Shown here: in pieces, positions 43,240-55,500 of the stretch
Numbering within the stretch: the stretch's first letter is position 1
Layout of the letters: every line of letters begins with the position of its first letter
NCBI RefSeq assembly: GCF_007655135.1
Contig: NC_045132.1
Coordinates: 8,122,001 to 8,186,000, forward strand
DNA length: 64,000 nt
Direction: 5' to 3'
From: Punica granatum
Lineage: Eukaryota; Streptophyta; Magnoliopsida; Myrtales; Lythraceae
Notes under the pieces: generated by a model
What the model was told of the DNA's origin: nothing
What the model saw: the letters and a program-made list of their open reading frames with translations, nothing else
Database searches by the model: none
Translations under genes and position numbers: made by a program

Positions 43240-45068
43240 TGTCAGCACCCCATTTTGGCTCACCAAGTTGAACTACATTATCAGTAGTGATCCATGTCAC
43301 GACTTGAGCATCATCACAAAAAACGGCTCGACATAGCAAGAAATCACTATTCATCCTCAAGTCGGCAAAATCGAGCAGATGACATATGCATACGACAGAA
43401 GGACTCCAAGGGTCACCAAAAGGCAACAAAGTCATTAGAGAGCTCAACAATGTCCAAAATCGGCATTTCCAATGTACCACATGGACAATCCTATTTTCCG
43501 ATAGTTCGCTCGTCCATCGGAAGATAGCTAGTATTGGACTTCAAAAATCCACATCGATGCCAAACAGATGAAAAATGTCTTCAAGCGCATTTCGCAAATC
43601 ATCTGCTCTATACATAACAACTTTCTGTAAAAAGACAACTTTTCAGTGGAAGTCCAAAAAATGTCGGTTTCTCGGAGAAAAATTAATTCCAAATATCATA
43701 TGCAGCCATGCCCCACAATCATACAGAGCACGAGCAATGTTTCATATTGTCTTTTGGAAGCCATACAGACACCTTGAATGACTTTCGATAGACAAAACGG
43801 GCATATCCTTCTTCAAAAGAGCATAACCGGAGACTGGTCTGATGGAATAACGACAAACGAAGTTGACCCTGTATTGCCCTGAAAACTCCAGCAGACAGAC
43901 ACAATTGGGCAAATTAGACAGCAAAACCCTTTTTAGTTTCCCGAGTAACCTCCGAGGAGCATAAAAGGGCATTTTCAGTGGAAATTCATATCCGAAAGTC
44001 CTCTTTGGGGAAACTTGACGCCGGATTCCTACCTTACATAGTGCTACCCTTCTCAAGGCTCAATGTGGAATTGTCGAAATGAATCACACAACTCATCTAG
44101 ACCTCCTGAGCAATGCTTTAAGGGTCTCAGATGCACTTTTCATGTCCTTAAGGGCCTAATCTCGACAAACAGAGATCACAGTGATTTCCGGATCACCCAA
44201 GCAACTCAGAAAGCAATTTGAGAAATCCAATTTCAGCCTCCTAGGACATCTCCGGCTCCATATTTGCATGACCATCTTAAGGGTCAAGGGTCCACGTGAT
44301 TTGACAATTTATGACAAAATGACCGTTGCGGAACGCAGATGCAAGATATGCTGTCAGAAGTGGGTAACTTCGCTCTGGTCACCTGCAATGAGCAAAACCG
44401 ACTTCCGAGTCTCATATAGACCCGGGACATTTCTCCACGAAAAATGCCAATCTTGGGCTCATTAAATCCGTTTTCTTGCGTATATCAACAATTCGACGTT
44501 CAATTCGAACCAAGAGCTTCGAATGCGCGACCAATCGAAATCCGAGCTTTCTCCCGGTTTCTCCTCATGGGCCGTGGGACCCACGGGCTGCCCAAGGGCA
44601 GCCGCCCCTTGCCCCAAATGTTTCGGCCTCTTCCTCCTTTTCTCTTGCACTCACCTAGCCCAAAATATCTAAGGAAGTTGAAGACAACACTTCAACTCCT
44701 CTTCAATGCTCATCAATGCCCTTGGCTCTTCCTCATCAAGAGCACTTGGATGACATCCATCCTCATCTTCATTAGGGCGGGCGACTTTTGCTAATGAGGT
44801 CCCTAATGGTGCTTTGTTTTACTTAATTGCTCATTAGCTTCACCTATATATTGCATATTTGTCATTAAGTTAATCACTTCTCCGCTTGCACACTTCTCAC
44901 TAGCTTTCTCCCTCTAGGAAATGCTCTCAACTCCCTAGCAACCAACAGCAAGCTCCAGCTCTAAGAACCGAAATATTCAAGCAAAAGCCAAGCCAAAAAT
45001 CCTTAGAGTTTAAGTCGGAATCCATGGCGATCACTATTCCAACTTAGATCCAAAATTCTCCAAACTCC

Positions 45069-45073
45069 ATAGA
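45069..45073. repeat. Left TSD of solo LTR T (ATAGA)
   Basis: ATAGA before TGTGAGGCCGG is repeated exactly at 47788-47792 after GTTGTGACA. The uninterrupted site, CTCCATAGACCACATG, is present in the Tat1 5' LTR near 28485, which proves the insertion. Confidence 0.95.
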
Positions 45074-45335
45074 TGTGAGGCCGGTCTTTACCAAATACAC
45101 ATATATAGGCAGACACATATACATATCCATATGCACATGCATGGTTACATAACATACATGTATATAATATACCACAATTTGTGACTGGATCTTTATCTAT
45201 ATGAAAAAAAATGAAAAAGTGAAAATCAAAGAGAGATAAGTGCAGAATGGGCCAAGTGGCCTCATCTTCAGCAGCCCTTTTTCTTCCCACCGCCTTTGAC
45301 CATCTTTGACCACCTTTTTTTCTCCTTTTCTTCCT

Positions 45336-45343
45336 TATTTAAG
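45336..45343 (+). promoter_or_regulatory. TATA-like box of solo LTR T
   Basis: TATTTAAG, followed within about 60 bp by the purine-rich GA repeat. Position and sequence fit an LTR core promoter. Confidence 0.45.
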
Positions 45344-45393
45344 CCATACCCTCCCTTGCTCTATCCCTAGCTGAGAGAAAACGAAAATGAACC

Positions 45394-45395
<2 letters not shown>

Positions 45396-45429
<34 letters not shown>
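45396..45429. repeat. GA microsatellite
   Basis: About 17 uninterrupted GA/AG dinucleotides directly downstream of the TATA-like box in solo LTR T. Confidence 0.95.
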
Positions 45430-45431
<2 letters not shown>

Positions 45432-46730
45432 TAGGTGAGCTGAGTTGAGAAATTCCGGGAGAAGAAGGAGAGGAAGAAGGCTAAGTCCGAAAATATTGAT
45501 TGTGAGCTGATTGTTTATGATTGAAACATTCATATTCACTAGGTTCGGCATAGGTTAGGGCTCTCCTTGCATCCATTTCAGCTTGTCTAGGGTTGAGAAA
45601 TTTAGTTGTTGTAATTTAGTTAGTTTTCCTAGCTGATATAAGTTGAGTTGGATATATTTGGAGTTAATCTCATGTTGTTTTAGAATGAGTTGGTCACTCA
45701 TATGAGCTGAATAATTCGATTGTAAGGCAGGGGGGCAAATTTCTTAATTGAGTTAAGGGGTTTCTAATACATATAGCTATGCCCTTCTGAAAATCTATAT
45801 ATATATATATATATATATATAGATGTAGACAAGTGTGTGTACATATGTATATATATGCATATATTTCACTCTTTGAACTAACTATGGGTTAGAGAAGGGA
45901 AATTAGCTGACTCTAGGCTTGAGGAAATTCAGCCTTTGTTGTTATGATTCCTCTATCGTTAGCCATACTTAAGACTGGCGTGAGCTTGAATCCGGTTAGT
46001 CATTGATGTGTTGAGCGTTATGCGGGTAGGCATATGAGAGCTACTGATTGGGGTTGGGTGATTGTTAATTTCCCTTGGTGTGATAATTGAGCTCGACGTG
46101 CTAGGAATTACTTATAGAGATCATAGGGAGATAGGATGTTGTTTTGACTATGAAGTGAAGAATTAAACTTGTTTTCTAACCGTCCATTGCATTAGATGGG
46201 CTAATAAATAGTCGGGGCCACTTGAAGTGTTATTTCTATATTTTGTTATGCTTGCCCAAGTGCCTTCAATGTGTTATCTAAAATGAATAGCCTATATGTA
46301 TATATGAGGCAAGTAGATGTGATTCGAGCAATGCATGTCTATACCTGCATTGCGCCCCATTAAAAGAGTTAGGTAGGAATCGAAAGAGATACGGAAGGAG
46401 CATTGTTAATTATAAACGTCTTACATTATAGCTATATTGATGAAGTAACACGGTGATTTAACTGATGCATATTTTCACTCTTATTTAGTATATTATTCAA
46501 TCTTTGTGCTTGAACTGAATAGGGGCTGGGGAGACTGAGGTTATACCTCCGGAAGGCTCGACTCATTAAGTTGTCATTTCAGGGGTCTTCGTGAGTACTT
46601 TCTTCCATCGTAAAATGATAATAAATATATATATATATGTATAGTTATAGAGGTGATGGTGGTTGAATGATTGCGGAACATAGTTGATGTGTATATTGAG
46701 TATGCTTGCGATTGTTTAACTATAGCCATG

Positions 46731-46919
46731 GGACCGCTGGACCGGGTGGATTATAAAAGGGGCCTCTGATCGGCCGCTGGACCCGATGGAATATAAACAG
46801 GGGCTCGATCGGCCGCCGAACCCTGCGGAATATAAATAGGGACTTGATCGGCCGCTGGACCTGGCGGAATACAAATAGTGGCCTGATTGGCCGCTGGACC
46901 AGCGGAATATAAATGATGG
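46731..46919. repeat. 39-40 bp minisatellite, five units, in solo LTR T
   Basis: GATCGGCCGCTGGACC, GGCGGAATATAAATAG and GGGCCT recur five times, with GCCGCTGGA-type cores near 46733, 46773, 46812, 46851 and 46890. Its minus strand is open for 67 codons only because of the repeat. Confidence 0.9.
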
Positions 46920-47899
46920 TCAACTCTTACCGCCAGAGGTTAATAGGCGGCCCCCGCTTATGAGATCTGATATGTGAATGAGCAGATAATTTCTTTGAGA
47001 TATGCGGGGTCACGGTACCATCAGAACTTGTCGCAAGGCAATGCGACCTCGTGGCTATATTATTGTTGTTTGGATTTGGTTGACATATGAGTTGTGTGAA
47101 AGGATGATCTTGGTATTGGATTCTATATCTCGGTGGAATATGTACATAAATAGATATATGATTGATTGTGGTGAATTGGGATATTAACATATTAGTTCAT
47201 TTTACGTTGGAATATAATACTCACTGAGATGCAGCTCACTCCCTGCATACATTTTTCCAGATGAGCTAGAAGCTAGACTAGCTGTACAAGAGGACTTTTG
47301 GATAACGGGGATCAGCGCGAAGGATTTTTGGCAAGTAGGCCCACTCGTAGTATAGGTAGTAAGTTTTTGTAAATGTCACAGTTCTGTTACGACCCGAAAC
47401 TTTAGTTTAGTTGGTTTAGTGGTATGGTTGCAGCAGAACACTCTATTAAGGGTATATATGTACATTAGAATCTGTTAGATTGATTATATGTTTAGGTAGA
47501 GCATGCCGAGTTGGTTTAAAGGTTTGATGTGTTATAAAAGCATACTATATACATATGAAAACTTTCGTTTAGTTTGTGTTGCGAGATAGTTGCAACTGAG
47601 TACTCTCTTGAGAGTTTTATGCATATATTAGAATTAGTTAGGTGGTTATATGTTTATATAGAGCTTCCTGGGTTGGTTTAATGTGTTGGAAGTTATGGAA
47701 ACAAATTATACATATATGAGTTGCGTATGTGACAATGGATATTAAGGAATAGAGGGGAAACTCTACTATAAGTTTCGGGTTGTGACAATAGACCACATGT
47801 TTTGGACCTAAGGAATTCATTTTTGAACTTATATTTTCGGTTTGAGGTCATTTGCTCATGATTTCAGGTTGTTTCTATCATTTTGGGTGAAGAACGAGG

Positions 47900-48240
47900 T
47901 CTCAGGTGAACAGTGCACTCGTCACCCGCCCACGCGCACAGTCGAGCGCCCGTCATCGTGCGCATGCCCGTGCGCGCACTCGTGCAGCGCCAGTCACTGC
48001 GCGGGAGTTCCTGTGCCCTCCGTGCACCCCGCACGTTCTTTCGCGTGCATGCATGCACGCATGCGCCCATGACGTAACGAGCGTCTACGCGCGCCTGTCA
48101 CCGCGTGTCCGAGCGCCCGTCACCGAGCTATCGAGCACCTGCCCGCGCGTCCGCGCACCTGACACCTTCCCACGCGCCAGACATCTTCCCGCGCGCCCAG
48201 CCGCGCGTTCCACGCCTTCTCGCGTCCACTATCGTCCATC
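47900..48240 (+). other. CpG-rich block in the Tat1 3' LTR
   Basis: Counterpart of 28590-28920, with the same GTGCATGCATGCACGCATGC run near 48047. It begins shortly after solo LTR T ends. Confidence 0.65.
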
Positions 48241-50675
48241 CAAGGACTCCACCGAGTCACCCGACTCTCGAACACTTCCTCGACTCTTTCCTCATATCCT
48301 AAGGCAAGGCATAACATTCTCGACTTAGAGAAGTTAGGACTTTTTACATTATTTGTATGTATATGAAATAATATGGTGTTCTAAGCATGTTTAACTTGCA
48401 AGACTTAAATTTTATACACTTTCATGTTATGTTATGCATATTTATTACCATATAACTTGCTAGCATGTTGGAAAAAGGTTTGGATCGTCTTTTGGAAGAC
48501 CATCCTAACCCGGAAATGGCAAATGAGCTCTCGGCCAAGTCTCTAAATGGAATGACCGAAACTTAGCTTGCCCTTTTTGAGTTAAGAATGGTCTTCTTGG
48601 GCCGATCTAAGTTAGTTTCCAAGTTCATTTTATTTTTTTTCATGTATGATGCCGCTATTGTTTTATCGATTCTGTAAATAACATGTTTGTGTATGTTTCC
48701 ATGTTTGAATGCGCTATGTAAATCATGACAATACCGGTTTTTGTCAAAAATGTGTTATTCATCGTGTTTGATGCTTGAGCATGCGAAAAACAATTAAAAC
48801 CGAGGCAAGGAAACCATTTGTGCCTCGAATTGAGCCATAAGAGCTTTCGGGCCATCCTTGAGAGGGTGAGGCCGAGAGCCTCTTGGCCTTTCTCGAGTCA
48901 AGAGTGGTTTCCTTATCACGAGTTTGATTCATTTTCTCAGATTGTGTGAAATTGCAATTCCAATATCATTGCAAACCCCGCGGTAAAAATGTCTTTATCA
49001 AGCAAACATGCATGGATTTGAATATCAATAACTTAGTCGGGTTCATTCGGTTATGAGAGTATTTTTGGTTGTTCAACCAAATTATCCTTGATCATTGTGA
49101 AACCGTCTCGGTTATCGAACTACGAATAGTTTTCATAATTAATGCATTCGGTAATAACCCTAAGCATTTATTCCATAAATGGGTTAATCGGGACGCTCAC
49201 ACGATTAATTCATTCAATCCTAAACAACTTTGCACGAACTGGACATTAATTTGTAACTCGTGTCGACAAATTACAAAATGGTGTTAATGCCCTTTTCAAA
49301 ACCCTCATACTGTCAAATCCGTATTGTGTTGTTCCCATTTCTGAAAACAAATTTTCAAATCAAGGGCAATAACATCATTTTGTGATTTGGCGTCATCTTA
49401 GCATCGTTTAGGGTGCTAGTCGGGTATTCTGTATCAAAAATAAAATTATCAGACTAATCTTTTCACTCGACCTAACCAAACACTAGATAAGGGTTAGGAG
49501 GAATTCTAGATTCCAAATCTAGAGTCAAAACATAAGTTTGGATGAATTCAATATAACTTCAGTGTCATTACACCGAATCATTGTAAAAGCGATCCACACA
49601 CACGAAAATTGACTACGAACATCCGATATGTCAGATTTTCAAACAAAAGCCGAATGATAAAACATTGGCACGTGTTTGTTTGTCTAGGGTAGGATTTGCA
49701 TGTCAAAGTACCCTGGATCAATAATTCGTTAAACACGTACACTTGACAATAACAAACACTTTGTCTGTTATTAACATGTCGCGTGTTATTTTCTGTACTT
49801 GTTTGTCTTGCGGGTCGAGCCTGATCCCTAGGCCGAATAATATTAGGGCTCAACGCCCTAATCATCGATCACAGGGTCCAACGCCCTAATCGTCACTCAC
49901 AGGGTTTAATGCCTTATTCACTGAGAGCCCACGGAATTGCATTTTTCGGTCATTTCCTAAACTCACGGTGAATCGAGTGGAATATGAACCGGAAACAAAC
50001 CGTGGGATTCAGTCATTTGTAATTTGTAATTTATTGTATTTATTATGAGAGCACATTGTAAGGAGTTATTTGTACATTCGTTATTGTAAGAATCCCATTC
50101 AGTGAGCAAACGGTCCGAGAGTCAAATTAATCGAATCGGTCTAATGCTTGCCCAAAGAAAAGTAAATCCAAGAACACGTGGTTCTGGTTCATGCAGGGAT
50201 TCAACCTCCATGGTTCGATGAACTGTAATGCAAGATTGTGAACCAATTCCCCGACACACGGGTTTACTTCTCTCTCGGCTTCTCCACCGACATCGTTTAG
50301 TTCACCGAATCTCCGGTGTCAAAACGTGCGAGCCAAGTGCAGCTTAATTCATGCGGTAAATAATAAAACATGCAAGCCTAGCAAATTAGAGTACCGAAAG
50401 GGCATGCGGGATATAGGCTCGCACGTAACATGAACCCTTGAACACGAACTTTCCAGTTCCGCACAGACCAATGCCTTAACAACAACTAGGTGTTTCATAC
50501 CCCTAGACCCGAGTAACTTATTCGCCCTCGACCTTCAGGTCGTAAAATGATAAGTGGCGACTCCTTCTCATGCGTGCCCGTCACGCGTCCCCACGGAAAG
50601 GTGGACACTCCCAAGCCGCGCGATCCAAAAGCGCGCATGTGGGCCCCTACAAGAGTCCACATTCAGGTCCGTACT

Positions 50676-50680
50676 GTGAT
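50676..50680. repeat. Right TSD of Tat1 (GTGAT)
   Basis: Exact copy of 26661-26665. LTR X sequence resumes with CGTGAGGCTTGGAGGTCACG. Confidence 0.85.
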
Positions 50681-51872
50681 CGTGAGGCTTGGAGGTCACG
50701 ACCGTTACTGATCAGTTCACAAGGCCGACCATAGTTTATCTCGATATTTTGCATCGGTCCCGGGCACGCTTAGAGAGAGAAATAAAGAGGGAAGTATTTT
50801 TATTTTTAGAGAGAGAAATAATACTCTTGGAATTAAGAAGATATCCTCTTATCCTAGAGATAGGGAATTAGAAGTTCAATTTAGGAAAGAATATCACTTG
50901 ATTTGGGGAGAGATTTTGGAACTTTTTATAGGTTAGGTTTCTCTGTTTAAAGGGGATAAAAGGGGAGGACGTTCAGAACAAAGAGGTACAGGATAAAGCA
51001 TAATCTCGGGGAGCAAGAGGGGGTGGAGATCAAGATCGTGACGATTGTGGCTCGAGTTAAAGAACCAGTTACATCATTCTTTCTCGTTTTTTTTTTTCAA
51101 TTCTTGTTATCATGTTTATGTTTTCATCTAGAGATTTGATGTTTACTTTATCGATCATGAGCTAAACTCTTTTTTCTAGGGCTTCAATGGACCTAGTATT
51201 TTTATATAAAATTATGAATTCTCTTTTATATTTCTATTGAGTTCGATTGAATTGCTTATCTCTATCTCGATCTTAATGCTTTCAATTGATTGGCCACCAC
51301 TTGAATTGATTGGGAAATCTGGATGAGCTTGGAAGAGGATTTTAGTTTAAGCAATGGATAGGATAGTCTAAGTTTAGTTTGAGTTGAAAAACCGACTAAT
51401 TCGTGTGAGGGATAAGAATATACCTGATTGATTTAGGTAGCCAATTAGGGTTGATGATTAAAGGGTTCTTGCTTATTAATTTCCTAGGAAAAGAATAGTT
51501 AATTTGATACAGAGAATACGTTTTTGCAGCGATCGGAAGTGGGGTAGAAAGATAATAGAACTATAGGTTAGTATTTCATGAATTTGTTAGAATAGAAAGA
51601 AGGGTCAATTTTAGATAAGGTACTAGAGGAAATTGAAATTCCTTGGTTCATCTCTATTGAGTTTAGTCGTGTTTACTTTATCGCTCTAGTTTAGTTTTTA
51701 GATTTAGTTTAATCCGATCTCTCGAAACTCAATCGTCTGGATAAAAGTTAGTTGTGATAGTTTTTGTACTTAGTGAGATCTAGATCAATCTATGTGGGAC
51801 AATACTCTTATTATGATATATTACTTGAGGCGATACGTGCACTTGTGTGAATTGACGATTTTTATTGCAACA

Positions 51873-52547
51873 TCGACTGCAATGAAGTTTTTTCTCTTGT
51901 GATGAAGCATAGCTCTATCAGAGTGTTGTTAGCACCGGTGACCTTGTATGACCTTGAGCTGGAGCAAATCAATGTTAAAACATCTTTTTTGCATGGAAAA
52001 CTCGAGGAGAACATCTACATGCAGCAACCTGAAGGATTTGTTATTCCTAGAAAAGAAGACCACGTTTGTTTGCTAAAGAAGTCTCTTTATGGGTTCAATC
52101 AGTCGCCCCAGCAATGGTACAAGAGGTTTGATTTATTTATGTGCAAAAGTGGTTTCATATAGAATAAGTATGATTGCAGTGTGTACTTGAAGTAGCTTAG
52201 TGATGGTTCATATATTTATTTGTTGTTATACGTTGATGACATGTTGATAGCTGCGAAAGACATAGAGGAAACTGACAAGTTGAAGTATTAGCTAAATAAG
52301 GAATTCAAGACGAAGGATTTAAGAGCTGGAAAGAAGATACTCGAGATAGATATCAGTAGGTACAGAGTTACAGAAGAACTACCTCCAGAAGGTTCTGTAA
52401 CGTTTTATTCAATCTGATTCCAAGTCGGTTGGTATAGTTATGGCTTTGCACTTTAAATTGTCTGCTCATTCATCTCCGAAAAGTGAAGCTCAGATTCGTT
52501 ACATGTCAAAAGTTCCTGTTGCTAGTGCAGTGGGAAACTTAATGTAT
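51873..52547 (+). pseudogene. Copia reverse transcriptase, third fragment
   Basis: Resumes the host copia: DCNEVFSLVMKHSSIRVLLA (51876), YDLELEQINVKTSFLHGKLE and ENIYMQQPEGF (about 51948-52045), LYGFNQSPQQWYKRFDLF (about 52087), then the catalytic LLLYVDDMLIAA (about 52224). SSPKSEAQIRYMSKVPVASA and VGNLMY end it at 52547. Several TAG stops occur (about 52160, 52195, 52289). Tat2 is inserted after LMY; only Y-A-N-G remains on the other side before the 3' LTR, so RNase H is absent. Confidence 0.85.
52543..52547. repeat. Left TSD of Tat2 (TGTAT)
   Basis: TGTAT is repeated exactly at 60339-60343. The copia codons ATG TAT GCT are restored when Tat2 is left out. Confidence 0.9.
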
Positions 52548-55500
52548 CGTACGGACCCGAATGTGGACTCTCGTCGAGGCCCGCATGCGTGCTTTTGGAT
52601 CGCGCGGCTTGGGAGTGTCCACCTTCCCGGGGATGCGTGACGGACACGCGTGAGAATGAGTCATCACTTACCATTTTACGATCCGAATGTCGAGGACCGA
52701 TAAGTTACTCGAGGGTTCACGTTACGAGCAGGCCTATATCCCGCACGCCCTTTCGGTACTCTGGTTTGCTATGCTTGCAATTTTATTTATTTACCGCGTG
52801 AATTAAGCAGTGCTCGGCTTACACGTTTTGACACCGGAAATTCGTTGAACTAAATGATGTCGGTTGGGTAGCCGAGAGAGAAGTAAACCCGTATGTTGGG
52901 GAATCGATTCACTATCATGCGTTACAGTTCATCAAACGATGATGGTTGAATTCTTGCGTGAATTGAAACCGTGAGATATTGGGATCACTCTTGTCTGGGC
53001 AAGCATTGGACCGATTCGATTAGTTCGACTCTCGGACCGTTCGCTCGCTGATTGGGATTCTTACAAAATGAATGTACAAAGTAAAATGTTCTCACAATAC
53101 TCTCGAAAACAATAAATTATTACAAATTGTAAATGATCGAATCCCAGTCAGTTTGCTTTCAGTTATTATTCCGCTCCGACTCATCGTGAGTTCAGGGAAA
53201 AACCGAAAACTGAAATTTAAATGCGCGCTCAGTGAATAGTGCGTTGGACACTATGATCAATGATTAGGGCGTTGAACCCTAAGTGCAATGCGTCCTATGG
53301 GTCGGGCTCGACTCGCATGGACAAACAAGAGCAAAAAGTAATAAACAACATGCAGATTGCAGACAATGTATTTGTTATTGCCGAGTTTACGTGGGTTAAC
53401 AAGTTATTAACTCAGGGGTGTTTTTGTAAGCAAATGCCATATGCTAAACAAGCAATTGTGCAAAACATTTTTCATTTGGCTTTGCTTTGAGAACTTGACA
53501 AATATAGTCAAATCTCGTGTGTGTGGATTGCTTTTACAGTTGTTCTGTATTGTGAAACTGAAATTTCACTAAATTAGCCAAACTCGTGTTTTGACTCTAG
53601 ATTTGGAACCTAGAGTTTCCCTAACCATTTTCTAACGTTTGGTTAGGTCGAGTAAAAGGTTAATCAGCGTTTTGCATATTTTGTGACAGAGATAACCGTT
53701 CTAGTTACCCGAGTCTACGATAGGATGACAGAAACTCATCAGTCGATAAGAAAAGGCTTCGCAGATGAACTTGCACCTGAACAGGTAGCCCGTTCTTATC
53801 CTGATACCGTAGTGTTCCTGTCAAGCTAACCCTAAGGGTGTCGCTGAATTGTGAAAAGACGATTTTGCCATTTATTTGAAAATTATTTTCAGAAAAGGGA
53901 AACATCACAGTGTAGGCCACCTTGGCCTGTAGTCGGTGTCGACCAATTCCCTAGATCTTCCAGGGTTGTGCAAGAACCCCGAAAATGCCAAAGAACCGGT
54001 CAATGTAACCGGAAGTGATCTAAAAAGATCTTATGTATCTTGACTTGAGTTACCTGAAATCAGGTAAAAACTTAAGTTGAGACATATAAGTCCTTTCTAG
54101 ACGTCCATGCTACATCGGACTGCGCATTTCGGGTTTTGAAATAGACAAGTTTTGAAAAGGGCATTAACGTCATTTGACAACTCATCGGCGCGAGTTATCA
54201 GTTAATTGCCAATTGATGCAAACTTATCAGTGTCAAGTGAATGTAATCATGTGAACGTCCCGATTAACCCGTTGGTGGATTTACAGTTTAAAATTATACG
54301 TCGAATGTAGTAAATGTTCGGGTTACAGATAATTAGACAGGTCATGGATTGATCCACTGAATGAAGTCTGAGCACCCAAAAAGCTTAATTTAATGAAAAA
54401 AATCATGACACGACGACCAAGACGGGTCTAGGAAGGTCGAGGATAATTTGGTCAAAATGACCAAAATACACTCGGAACCCAAATGGCCTCGAAAGAGTCA
54501 TCGATACATGAACCCATGCATTTTGCTTTAAAAACAATGTTTTAAAGTTGTTAGCATGCGAGATTTGCGACGATATTGAAATTTTCAATTTGCACAAAAT
54601 CCGAGAAAATGGATTTCATCAAGGTAAAGAGACTGTTTTTGACCCGAATAAGGTCGAGGAACCTTCGGCTCTTTCCCCTTGGGAATAGCCGTGGATTTCC
54701 TTGACCCGTTTTGGGTTTCAAGCATTCTCTTTAACCCAGTTTCGACTATTTCTCGCATGCTCAAATGTTAAACACGATAAATGACACGTATTTAACAAAA
54801 TCCGGTATCACCATGACTTGGAAAACGCATTTAAACATACAAACATGCACAAACACGTTATTTATGAAATCGATAAAACAATATCGGTTCCATGGATGTG
54901 GGAAAACATAAATATTCAGGAAACAACTCAAATCGGGGCAAGGAAACCGGTCTTGACACGAAAAGGTATCTCGGCTTTTCCGAGTCGAGATGGTTTCCTC
55001 AACTTCAATTTAAACATTTCCCGACATGCTACATGTTATACGATAATAAATATACATGATATAACATGGAAGTTGCATAAAAATCAAATCTTGGAATTAA
55101 AACATGCTTGAATATGCCTTATAACTCCATAAACACAACAAAAATGTAAAATTCCTAACTCCTCTAAGTCAAGAATGATTATACTTAGTCCCGGGATGCG
55201 GGATGGGACTGTTGAAAGTCGGGTTGGACCGTTGGTGGGTCATGTTTGGGCTGTTTTTGCTTGAACAGACTTGGATGGCACAAACAGCCCCGGCTGGGCA
55301 GTGTCTAGACCCGACTGGCCAGTTTTAGGGTCAGAGGTCACCACGGTGGCTCCCGATGGAATTTTGATGCAAGGTCGGTGGCTCCCGACTCCTAATAGAC
55401 CCCCGGAGGTGGCTGTGATGGTCGTTTGGTTCTAGAGTTGTCAGGTTGACCCGTACAACCATGCAAAAATCACGGAAAACAGAGCACATCCAGGAAACAG

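Larger units (their letters stand above)
45074..47787 (+). mobile_element. Solo LTR T (2,714 bp), a different gypsy family (Tekay/Del-like)
   Basis: Starts TGTGAGGCCGGTCTTTACC and ends GGGTTGTGACA, with a perfect 5-bp TSD and a known empty site in the sister LTR. It has a TATTTAAG promoter-like box (45336), a GA microsatellite (45396-45429), a TA microsatellite (about 45795-45820) and a 39-40 bp minisatellite (46731-46919). GTTACGACCCGAAACTT at 47388 and TTTCGGGTTGTGACA at the end resemble Tekay/Del-type chromovirus LTRs; that assignment is an inference. No internal region or gene remains. Confidence 0.85.
26666..50675 (+). mobile_element. Tat1: complete but inactive Ty3/gypsy Tat/Ogre-like retrotransposon
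   Basis: Two LTRs of about 4.7 kb, a perfect GTGAT target duplication, a PBS-like sequence after the 5' LTR, a PPT before the 3' LTR, and the order ORF1, gag, protease, RT, RNase H, second RNase H, integrase. Extra ORF1, giant LTRs, dual RNase H and a gap between protease and RT together point to Tat/Ogre. Over the first 235 bp the LTRs differ at about 14 sites by eye, 13 of them transitions, so insertion was not recent. All coding parts carry stops. The element inserted into solo LTR X and later received solo LTR T in its 3' LTR. Confidence 0.9.
43240..50675 (+). repeat. 3' LTR of Tat1, interrupted by solo LTR T
   Basis: Starts TGTCAGCACCCCATTTTG and ends CAGGTCCGTACT, next to GTGAT. Without solo LTR T and its TSD it is about 4.72 kb, matching 26666-31368 block for block. 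The CpG-rich block lies at 47900-48240. Confidence 0.9.
26213..51872 (+). mobile_element. Solo LTR X (about 1.65 kb), split by Tat1
   Basis: Starts TGTTAATTCTATGATAATAG and ends TTTATTGCAACA, with 453 bp before and 1,197 bp after the Tat1 insertion. Its 3' end contains GTGGGACAATACTC, TATATTACTTG and GATACGTGCACTTGTG. To my knowledge these phrases are typical of the end of Athila-type and related gypsy LTRs, so an Athila-like origin is inferred. No internal region remains. ORFs inside it are short and unrecognised. It interrupts the copia RT within the IN/DCNEVFS segment. Confidence 0.75.

Noticed and set aside
46720..46923. Minus-strand ORF with regular Arg-Pro-Ile repeats
   Set aside because: Artefact of the 39-40 bp minisatellite within a solo LTR.
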